From NCBI GenBank assembly GCA_011334435.1, contig DTPJ01000692.1, forward strand, positions 1 through 5,957: DNA of 5,957 bases. The letters are read 5' to 3'. Source of the stretch: Candidatus Poribacteria bacterium. GTDB lineage: Bacteria > Poribacteria > DTPJ01. Positions 1-5,336 of the stretch are shown here, piece after piece. Each line of letters begins with the position of its first letter. Position 1 is the first letter of the stretch. The notes under the pieces were generated by a model that did no database searches, was not told the DNA's origin, and saw only the letters and a program-made list of their open reading frames with translations. Made by a program: the position numbers and the translations under genes.

Positions 1-19
1 ACACTGAAAGGATAAAATT

Positions 20-31
20 TTTAGATGCTTC
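20..31 (+). repeat. 12-bp direct repeat of part of the palindrome
   Basis: TTTAGATGCTTC occurs at 20-31 and again at 70-81, exactly 50 bases apart. The second copy starts the right arm of the palindromic element. The first copy may be the remnant of an older, truncated element. The similarity fades after the twelve bases, so this remains a suggestion. Confidence 0.45.
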
Positions 32-40
32 TTTCAATTT

Positions 41-99
41 TGTCATTCTGAGCGTCAGCGAAGAATCTATTTAGATGCTTCACTTCGTTCAGCATGACA
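41..99. repeat. Imperfect palindromic dispersed-type repeat
   Basis: The element begins TGTCATTCTGAGCG and ends CGTTCAGCATGACA. The two arms of about 28 bases are imperfect reverse complements with one gap and about five mismatches, around a very short centre near 68-71. From memory, elements of this form (GTCATTCTGAGCG...GAAGAATCT and its complement) are scattered through intergenic regions of many unrelated bacteria. They are often mis-annotated as small proteins when translated. It lies just upstream of the PHP gene and may form a hairpin in the transcript. Only one full copy is in this window, so dispersal is known from similar elements and not shown here. Confidence 0.75.
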
Positions 100-176
100 G
101 ATCGTTGAAGCGAAAAATCCCATTTATGTCCTTCTGTGGCTAATTTTAATTTTTTGTTTAATTTTGGAGTGGAATA

Positions 177-971
177 ATGGCTTTTGACTTTGATTATCAC
201 GTTCACACAACGGTATCATACTGTCATGAAGGTGATCTTACAATTGATAATTTATTAAAATTGGCAAAGGAAAAAGGGTTAAAAGGTTTTGCAGTGACGG
301 ATCATGCACATCATCTATATTTTGATAATAAATCCGCATGGCAATATAAATATATAACGGATTATAATCTTTTTCTTTCAGCTATGGAGATCGGCGACAA
401 AAAGTTTGAGGATTATCTTAATCTAATCGCTAATTATAACGAAAGTAATAATGAAAATAGCCCTAAACTACTCATCGGAACGGAAGTAGATGTCGCCCAA
501 AACGGCAAAGCTGTCTTTAACGCAAAATATCGTGATAAACTTGATGTCCTGATCGGGGGGATACATTGGCTTCCATGTATCAAAAATGGTTTAGATAGCA
601 AAACTTTGCTTATAGAATTCATGGATTTTACGATGATGTTGATGGAAAATGATATTGACATATTAGCGCATCCAACAAGAATATTCAGGGCAAACAAGAT
701 GGAGATACCAAAAGAAGTGATCCGACCAATTGTTATGAAAGCCAAAGAAAAGGGCATAGCAATAGAGATAAACAGCCATAATTACCCTGATCCTGATGTC
801 CAATTTATTCGTTCATGTATTGATGAAGGCGTAAAGCTTTCTATTGGCACAGACACACATAGAATAGCAGAATTTGGCGATTTCTCTATGCAAAAGAGGA
901 TACTCTCCGAAGCCGGAATTAATGATAATATGCTTGATGATGTTTTATTCACTCATGACAACAAGGATTGA
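177..971 (+). CDS. PHP-domain metal-dependent phosphoesterase
   Basis: A 264-residue cytoplasmic protein of the PHP (polymerase and histidinol phosphatase) superfamily. It carries the metal-binding set in order: DYHVHT (residues 6-11, His8 and His10), TDH (41-43), GTEVD (101-105, Glu103), GIHW (128-131, His130), AHP (164-166, His165) and GTDTH (224-228, Asp226 and His228). These are the ligands for the two or three metal ions that hydrolyse phosphate esters in this fold, so the enzyme should be active. The length suits a stand-alone PHP enzyme such as histidinol-phosphate phosphatase (HisK type) or a YcdX-like phosphatase. The substrate cannot be told from sequence, and no histidine genes lie nearby. 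The start is supported by GGAG at 166-169, seven bases upstream. No signal peptide or membrane segment is visible. The stop at 969-971 overlaps a TTGACA hexamer that may serve the next gene. Confidence 0.9.
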   Translation: MAFDFDYHVHTTVSYCHEGDLTIDNLLKLAKEKGLKGFAVTDHAHHLYFDNKSAWQYKYITDYNLFLSAMEIGDKKFEDYLNLIANYNESNNENSPKLLIGTEVDVAQNGKAVFNAKYRDKLDVLIGGIHWLPCIKNGLDSKTLLIEFMDFTMMLMENDIDILAHPTRIFRANKMEIPKEVIRPIVMKAKEKGIAIEINSHNYPDPDVQFIRSCIDEGVKLSIGTDTHRIAEFGDFSMQKRILSEAGINDNMLDDVLFTHDNKD

Positions 972-995
972 CAATTAATATTAACAGTAGGTAAT
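968..995 (+). promoter_or_regulatory. Candidate sigma70-type promoter for the glycerate kinase operon
   Basis: A perfect -35 hexamer TTGACA at 968-973 overlaps the PHP stop codon. Sixteen bases later comes GGTAAT (990-995), which matches four of six bases of the -10 consensus but lacks its conserved TA start. Transcription would begin near 1002, inside the hairpin at 991-1029, leaving a leader of about 70 bases. The sequence fits but the -10 is weak. Read-through from the PHP gene is equally possible. Confidence 0.35.
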
Positions 996-1029
996 GAGTG
1001 GCAGATATTCTCTATCTGTCACTTGTTAC
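991..1029. repeat. Long hairpin, 17-bp stem with 5-base loop
   Basis: The left arm at 991-1007 (GTAATGAGTGGCAGATA) pairs along its whole length with the right arm at 1013-1029 (TATCTGTCACTTGTTAC) around the loop TTCTC. Three of the seventeen pairs are G-T, so the stem is better paired as RNA than as DNA. No run of T follows, so it is not an ordinary intrinsic terminator. It sits between the PHP gene and the glycerate kinase gene and ends where the heptamer array begins. It may stabilise or separate the transcript. Its function is unknown. Confidence 0.7.
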
Positions 1030-1061
1030 TGATCACTGATTACCGATCACTGATTACTGAT
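1020..1061 (+). repeat. Heptamer tandem repeat, consensus YACTGAT
   Basis: Six successive 7-base units run without a break: CACTTGT, TACTGAT, CACTGAT, TACCGAT, CACTGAT and TACTGAT. The first is degenerate and the fourth has one change. The tract can also be read as a 14-base unit present two and a half times. It ends at the base before the AGGTGG ribosome binding site (1062-1067) of the glycerate kinase gene. A related array lies at 4042-4083, so this is a repeat family of this genome and not a chance run. Confidence 0.8.
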
Positions 1062-1071
1062 AGGTGGATAT

Positions 1072-2229
1072 ATGAAAATAGTTATCGCTCCTGATTCATT
1101 TAAGGGAAATTTGACTGCAAGGGAAGTAGCAGATGCCATAGAAGTTGGCATTAGACGCATTATGCCTGATGTGGAGATCGTAAAAGTTCCGATGGCTGAT
1201 GGTGGAGAGGGGACTGTCCAAGCTTTAGTAGATGCAACCTCAGGGGAGATCATCACTGCGGAAGTGACTGATCCCTTAGGCAATCGGATAAATGCAGTTT
1301 TTGGCATACTCGGTAACAGAGAACCGAAAACCGCAGTTATTGAGATGGCTTCTGCATCAGGATTGCCATTAGTCCCATTAGACAAGCGAAATCCGATGAT
1401 AACCACAACTTATGGCACTGGCGAACTTATTCTAAAAGCTCTTGACATTGGCTGTAAAAGGCTTATAATTGGTATCGGTGGAAGTGCCACTGTTGATGGT
1501 GGGGCAGGTGTTGCACAAGCACTTGGAATTAGATTGATTGATAAAGATGGTAACGATATTCCAAGAGGTGGTGGAGGATTAAAATATCTTGATAGGATTG
1601 ACATATCAGGGATTGATCAGCGATTGAAAGAAACTGAGATAATTGTCGCTTGTGATGTTGATAATCCGCTTGTTGGTCCGAGAGGTGCTTCTGCCGTTTT
1701 CGGACCTCAGAAAGGTGCAACGCCAGAAATGGTTGAGCAATTAGATATGTTCCTTGATAGGTATGCAGACATCATCAAGCGAGATTTAGCGGTAGATGTC
1801 AAATATGCACCGGGGGCAGGTGCAGCAGGCGGACTTGGTGCAGGGCTTATGGCTTTTTTTAAGGCACAATTGAAATCTGGGATTGACATCGTAATATCAG
1901 CGTCAGGGTTAGAAAATTCCCTTAAAGACGCAGATTTAGTGATCACTGGCGAGGGGAAAATTGATAGGCAGACAATTTATGGCAAAACTCCCATTGGTGT
2001 TGCTAAATCTGCCAAAAAATATGGTCTGCCAGTGATAGCCTTTGCTGGCAATATAAACACAGATAGTAACGTTGTTTATGAAAACGGAATAGATGGACTG
2101 ATGTCCATAATCAGTCACCCAATGACATTAGAGACCGCGATGGAACGTTCAAAGGAATTACTCGCAGATGCTTCTGAACGAGCGTTTCGGTTGGTTAAAT
2201 TGGGTATGAATTTTAAACTCATTGACTAA
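1072..2229 (+). CDS. Glycerate kinase (GarK/GlxK family)
   Basis: A 385-residue cytoplasmic enzyme that phosphorylates D-glycerate with ATP. This family usually yields 2-phosphoglycerate, which enters lower glycolysis. The family signatures are all present: APDSFKG (6-12), MADGGEGT (41-48), TYGTGEL (113-119), GIGGSATVDGGAG (134-146), CDVDNPL (194-200), a glycine-rich PGAGAAGGLG (247-256) and ITGEGKIDRQT (291-301). Length is normal for the family and no key segment is missing. The start is the standard MKIVIAPDSFKG N-terminus, with AGGTGG at 1062-1067 four bases upstream. The next gene starts 18 bases after the stop and encodes a hydroxypyruvate/glyoxylate reductase-like enzyme, which would supply the glycerate, so the two very likely form one operon. 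The 5' leader contains a hairpin and a heptamer array. The symbol is left blank because garK, glxK and glxK-like names are used inconsistently. Confidence 0.95.
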   Translation: MKIVIAPDSFKGNLTAREVADAIEVGIRRIMPDVEIVKVPMADGGEGTVQALVDATSGEIITAEVTDPLGNRINAVFGILGNREPKTAVIEMASASGLPLVPLDKRNPMITTTYGTGELILKALDIGCKRLIIGIGGSATVDGGAGVAQALGIRLIDKDGNDIPRGGGGLKYLDRIDISGIDQRLKETEIIVACDVDNPLVGPRGASAVFGPQKGATPEMVEQLDMFLDRYADIIKRDLAVDVKYAPGAGAAGGLGAGLMAFFKAQLKSGIDIVISASGLENSLKDADLVITGEGKIDRQTIYGKTPIGVAKSAKKYGLPVIAFAGNINTDSNVVYENGIDGLMSIISHPMTLETAMERSKELLADASERAFRLVKLGMNFKLID

Positions 2230-2247
2230 CAAATTGGAGATTATAAG

Positions 2248-3231
2248 ATGAGCGAAAAAAAGTTTAAGGTTTATGTAACTAGATTATTACCAGGACCAGC
2301 TTTAGACGTCCTAAGAGAGACTTGCGATGTTGAGGTTTATCCTAACGACGAGGCAATACCTTATGAAGAACTCTTAGAGAAGGTTAAAAATAGAGATGGG
2401 ATAATAACCCTCTTAACAGACAAAATTGATGCACAAGTCATAAAGGCTGGTGCCAGTGGAAATCCTCCGCTAAAAATCATTGCAAATTATGCAGTAGGTT
2501 ATGATAACATTGACGTTGCTTGTGCCACTGAGCATTCCATATATGTAAGCAATACACCCGGCGTCTTGACAAATACCACTGCGGATATTGCATGGGCGCT
2601 AATGCTCGCAATAGCGAGAAGAATACCCGAAGCAGAAAGATTTACAAGGGCAGGAAAGTTTAAGGGATGGTCGCCTACGCTATTTCTTGGAGGAGATGTA
2701 TATGGCAAAACTCTTGGTATAGTCGGTGTTGGACGCATCGGCGCCGCAGTAGCACTCAGATCAAAAGGCTTTAATATGAGAGTGCTTTATCACGATGTCC
2801 GCCCCAATCCAGAAATTGAGAGAGAGGTCAATGCCCAAAAGGTTGACATGGATACACTGCTTAAAGAGTCAGACTTTATATCCATTCATGTCCCACTGAT
2901 GCCAGAGACAAGACATTTGTTTGGCAAGCGGAGCTTTGAAATGATGAAGCCAACAGCTTATCTTATCAATACTTCCCGAGGTCCTGTTATAGATGAAGAA
3001 GAGCTTGCAGAAGCCTTGAAGAACAAGGTTATTGCAGGTGCTGCGTTAGATGTCTTTGAGTATGAACCAAAAATTGTGCCAGCACTGCTTGAACTTGAAA
3101 ACGTCATTGTTGTGCCTCATATTGCAAGTGCGTCTGTTGAGACCAGAAGCAAGATGGCAATGATGGCTGTTGAAAACGTTATCGCAGCATTGAACGGAAA
3201 AACTCCACCGACTGCTGTTAATAGAATATAA
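2248..3231 (+). CDS. D-2-hydroxyacid dehydrogenase, probable glyoxylate/hydroxypyruvate reductase
   Basis: A 327-residue cytoplasmic oxidoreductase of the D-isomer-specific 2-hydroxyacid dehydrogenase family. The substrate-domain loop NYAVGYDNID (80-89) is followed by the Rossmann motif GVGRIG (160-165) and the catalytic trio: Arg244 in NTSRGPVID, Glu273 in DVFEYEP and His291 in PHIAS. It is closest in feel to GyaR/GhrB-type glyoxylate and hydroxypyruvate reductases, which make glycolate or D-glycerate. Asp183, at about the end of the second Rossmann strand (LYHDVRP), leans towards NADH, but an Arg two residues on leaves cofactor choice open. The gene starts 18 bases after the glycerate kinase stop, with GGAG at 2236-2239 eight bases before ATG, and ends in two consecutive TAA codons (3229-3234). 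The pairing with glycerate kinase favours D-glycerate as product. Phosphoglycerate or lactate dehydrogenase activity is less likely because there is no ACT domain and the context is glycerate use. Confidence 0.9.
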   Translation: MSEKKFKVYVTRLLPGPALDVLRETCDVEVYPNDEAIPYEELLEKVKNRDGIITLLTDKIDAQVIKAGASGNPPLKIIANYAVGYDNIDVACATEHSIYVSNTPGVLTNTTADIAWALMLAIARRIPEAERFTRAGKFKGWSPTLFLGGDVYGKTLGIVGVGRIGAAVALRSKGFNMRVLYHDVRPNPEIEREVNAQKVDMDTLLKESDFISIHVPLMPETRHLFGKRSFEMMKPTAYLINTSRGPVIDEEELAEALKNKVIAGAALDVFEYEPKIVPALLELENVIVVPHIASASVETRSKMAMMAVENVIAALNGKTPPTAVNRI

Positions 3232-3248
3232 TAACGCGTATTGAAAAA

Positions 3249-3302
3249 GGTTGACGGTTGAAATATTTTAACGTTTACAACTGTCAACTCTTGTTTTATT
3301 TT
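3249..3302 (+). terminator. Possible intrinsic terminator after the glycerate operon
   Basis: GTTGACGGTTG (3250-3260) pairs with CAACTGTCAAC (3278-3288) over eleven positions with one G-T pair, and a further G-T pair at the base. The loop is about 17 bases and part of it can also pair. A T-rich run, TTGTTTTATTTT (3291-3302), follows directly. The stem is only moderately GC-rich and the T run is interrupted, so this could be a weak terminator. It could also be another dispersed inverted repeat that happens to sit between the dehydrogenase and kdsB. Confidence 0.45.
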
Positions 3303-3325
3303 AACTTGTTTTTGAGAGGTAGAAT

Positions 3326-4063
3326 ATGAGAGTTTTAGGGGTTATCCCTGCAAGATATGGGTCAACAAGATTTGAAGGAAAAGCATTAGCGGACATTTTA
3401 GGCAAGCCAATGATTCAGCGTGTCTATGAAAGAGCAATTAATGCTAAAAATATAGATGATTTGACAGTGGCAACAGATGATCAAAGGATATTTGATGCAG
3501 TTATTAGTTTCGGGGGAAAGGTCATTATGACCGCACAACATCCAACAGGAACTGACCGAATAGCAGAAGTAGCGAAAAAAACAGACGCAGATATAATAGT
3601 AAATATTCAAGGCGATGAACCACTTATTGAACCTGCAATGATTGACGAAGCGATCCAACCGCTTTTAGATGATGAAAAGGTTGATTTAGCAACACTTGTG
3701 CATAAAATGAATTCAGAAGACGATTATAATAATCCAAATGTCGTCAAAGTCGTTATTGATAGATCGGGATTTGCCATGTATTTCTCTCGTTCGCCTATAC
3801 CCTACATTAAATCTGGTTTATGGGGCAAAGGAACACCGATATATCGTCACGTTGGCTTATATGTTTATAGAAGATACGCACTTTTAGATTTTGCTAAAAC
3901 ACCGCCGATGCCTTTGGAAACAAGCGAAGGGTTAGAACAGCTAAGATTTTTAGAAAATGGTTACCGAATGAAAGTTGTTGAAACTCAATATAAATCAATA
4001 GGTGTGGATACACCATCCGATCTGGAAAAAGTAAAGAAGATGATACTGGATGCTGGATACTGA
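3326..4063 (+). CDS. kdsB: 3-deoxy-manno-octulosonate cytidylyltransferase (CMP-Kdo synthetase)
   Basis: A 245-residue cytoplasmic nucleotidyltransferase that joins Kdo to CMP from CTP, giving the activated sugar for the inner core of lipopolysaccharide. Family landmarks run in order: IPARYGSTRFEGKAL (7-21, CTP-binding loop), TDD (50-52), NIQGDEPLI (93-101, with the metal-binding Asp97), YFSRSPIPY (152-160), RHVGLYVYRR (174-183), ETSEGLEQLRFLENGY (198-213) and GVDTPSDLEKV (226-236, with the second metal-binding Asp228). In the CTP loop, Glu17 and Ala20 stand where many homologues have Pro (STRxPGKPL); the charged loop residues Arg10, Arg15 and Lys19 are kept. The start is fixed by GAGAGG at 3314-3319. 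The final residues (ILDAGY) and the TGA stop are written in a heptamer repeat. It is a good sign of a Gram-negative outer membrane. No other Kdo genes are in view. Confidence 0.95.
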   Translation: MRVLGVIPARYGSTRFEGKALADILGKPMIQRVYERAINAKNIDDLTVATDDQRIFDAVISFGGKVIMTAQHPTGTDRIAEVAKKTDADIIVNIQGDEPLIEPAMIDEAIQPLLDDEKVDLATLVHKMNSEDDYNNPNVVKVVIDRSGFAMYFSRSPIPYIKSGLWGKGTPIYRHVGLYVYRRYALLDFAKTPPMPLETSEGLEQLRFLENGYRMKVVETQYKSIGVDTPSDLEKVKKMILDAGY

Positions 4064-4083
4064 TCACTGATCACTGATTACTT
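4042..4083 (+). repeat. Heptamer repeat array overlapping the 3' end of kdsB
   Basis: Six 7-base steps can be read: GATACTG, GATGCTG, GATACTG, ATCACTG, ATCACTG and ATTACTT. The central part (4058-4078) is TACTGAT followed by CACTGAT twice, the same unit as the array at 1020-1061. The tract encodes the last residues of KdsB and supplies its stop codon (4061-4063). Because seven is not a multiple of three, TGA recurs in all three forward frames (4061, 4068, 4075). The complementary strand also has a stop in each frame, read through 4064, 4071 and 4078. The first two units, inside the gene, are more degenerate. Confidence 0.7.
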
Positions 4084-4087
4084 TTAT

Positions 4088-4093
4088 TATAAT
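4088..4093 (+). promoter_or_regulatory. Candidate -10 element (TATAAT) upstream of the M15 peptidase gene
   Basis: A perfect TATAAT lies at 4088-4093, about 44 bases before the chosen ATG at 4137. No good -35 is found at 16-18 bases. The heptamer array gives CTGATC at 4067-4072, matching three of six bases at a short 15-base spacing. In DNA this AT-rich a perfect -10 hexamer can occur by chance, so the call rests mainly on its position between two genes of unrelated function. Confidence 0.35.
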
Positions 4094-4136
4094 CATTTAC
4101 ATAATGCTTAAATTCCAACTGAATTGGAGGCTAATT

Positions 4137-5264
4137 ATGAGAACAAGTTTAGGACTTTTAATTTGTCTTTTTGTCATTTTAAGCTATAACATTGTTCAAG
4201 CGGAAACTCAGCGAGCTATTATGCCAATAACATCAGAGGATTTTTTAAGACCGATCTGGCATCCTGACGATGCGATAGTTAATGCAGGCGAGCTTGGCAG
4301 ATACAGGTTTTCTTTGGACAAACCTGACCTTGAACTCCCTAACAATGTGAAGATACGTCCTGAATTGATAAAACTTCTGAATGATTTGCAAAGAGAGTTT
4401 AATACTCCGATGATCATAATGTCAGGCTATCGCTCCCAGGAACAGGATATATATCTATGGGCAAGATGGCTAAGCGATAATCCGAAAGCTGTCAAAGCTA
4501 TTAATAAAGAGAAAGTTAAAAGCTGGGAAGAATGGGTGTCTGCAAGCAAAGCAGTTACAAAAATATTTCCAATCTGCACCAAACACCAGACAGGGGATGC
4601 AGTAGATTTTTATTGGAAAGGGTTAGATTTTCAGACAGAGAAAAAACGTAATATAATGATCGCATTGATAAACGAAATCGCAGGATCAAGAAAATATAAC
4701 GAGGAAGAGCGTCAAAGATATGGAATTGAACCAAACGATGATAATTTACTAAAAGTTGTCGCATATATGCCGGGTGAGAATATCAACATATTTAATCCAA
4801 ACGGATATGCTTATTTCCACGTTGAATATCAGCCAAGCGAATTTCCACCAAAACCAAGTATTGATAAGATCGGCGTAAAGCTTTCGGAAAAAGAAGAACT
4901 CGGTTTAGCTTATAAAAGTGGAGAATATGTCTTGGTGAGGTATAAAGATTTCCTTTATCTTGCAAGGGTTGTTGAGGACTCTAATATCAATGATCTTGAA
5001 GTTAATTTATATATCTTTTGTGATGAAATTCGCGATGAAGTTGGCGATAAAGTCCCAAAAAGCATCATCCATGTAAGGCGATCGGAGCCTAAAGAAGGTT
5101 GGGGAAATCGGAAGGTCATGCTTGAATATCTCTCTAACAATGAATGGAAACCTGCGTCAGACGTGCTTGAATTTGAGGAATATTATGTAATTCCTAACCA
5201 AGATGGAAGTCAATCAACAGTATCAGTTAAGAACGTCCGATTCCCTGTCGCCGTAATTCATTAA
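4137..5264 (+). CDS. Exported M15-type zinc peptidase (D,D-carboxypeptidase/endopeptidase-like) with extra C-terminal domain
   Basis: A 375-residue protein starting at ATG 4137, set by TTGGAGG at 4124-4130. An in-frame ATG at 4104 would add 11 residues but has no ribosome site and spoils the signal peptide. Residues 1-22 form a Sec signal (basic start, hydrophobic core, cleavage after VQA) with no lipobox, so the protein is probably periplasmic. The catalytic domain shows SGYRS (96-100), HQTGDAVDF (150-158, zinc ligands His150 and Asp157) and YFHVEY (226-231, third ligand His228), the pattern of M15 peptidases such as VanY and YcbK/DUF882 that cut D-amino-acid bonds in peptidoglycan. About 50 residues, with several Trp, separate SGYRS from HQTGD; this seems longer than in small relatives. 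Residues from about 240 to 375 are not part of the peptidase core. They include a strand-rich GEYVLVRYKDFLYLARVVE (262-280) that recalls Tudor/SH3-like barrels. The exact substrate is unknown. Confidence 0.8.
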   Translation: MRTSLGLLICLFVILSYNIVQAETQRAIMPITSEDFLRPIWHPDDAIVNAGELGRYRFSLDKPDLELPNNVKIRPELIKLLNDLQREFNTPMIIMSGYRSQEQDIYLWARWLSDNPKAVKAINKEKVKSWEEWVSASKAVTKIFPICTKHQTGDAVDFYWKGLDFQTEKKRNIMIALINEIAGSRKYNEEERQRYGIEPNDDNLLKVVAYMPGENINIFNPNGYAYFHVEYQPSEFPPKPSIDKIGVKLSEKEELGLAYKSGEYVLVRYKDFLYLARVVEDSNINDLEVNLYIFCDEIRDEVGDKVPKSIIHVRRSEPKEGWGNRKVMLEYLSNNEWKPASDVLEFEEYYVIPNQDGSQSTVSVKNVRFPVAVIH

Positions 5265-5336
5265 GTAACAATTGTCTTTTTGTTATGTAGAGATTAGAAA
5301 TTATAAGATATTCAATATATCAGGAGGTTCTTAATT

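Noticed and set aside
21..206. Reverse-strand 61-codon frame
   Set aside because: Most of it is a translation of the palindromic repeat (residues like MLNEVKHL and AQND are typical of this spurious product) and it overlaps the start of the PHP gene.
434..757. Reverse-strand 107-codon frame
   Set aside because: It lies wholly inside the PHP gene on the other strand, has no ribosome site I can see and no recognisable protein.
991..1029. Intrinsic terminator after the PHP gene
   Set aside because: The stem is long but no T run follows the right arm. The next bases are the heptamer array.
1027..1061. CRISPR array
   Set aside because: The units are seven bases long and directly adjacent, with no spacers and no cas genes nearby.
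1047..1946. Several reverse-strand open frames (1047-1406, 1410-1604, 1529-1720, 1707-1946)
   Set aside because: They lie opposite or across the glycerate kinase gene, whose protein has every family motif. Their low-complexity Pro/Ser/Ile products look like shadows.
4104..4136. Upstream ATG as the start of the M15 peptidase
   Set aside because: TTGGAGG lies at the right distance from ATG 4137. The longer form would put 11 extra residues, including charged ones, before the signal peptide.
5265..5336. Terminator or promoter between the last two genes
   Set aside because: ACAATTGT followed by a short T run (5268-5281) is too small a stem. TATAAG at 5302-5307 has no -35 at a usable distance (TTGTCT at 5272 is 24 bases away).
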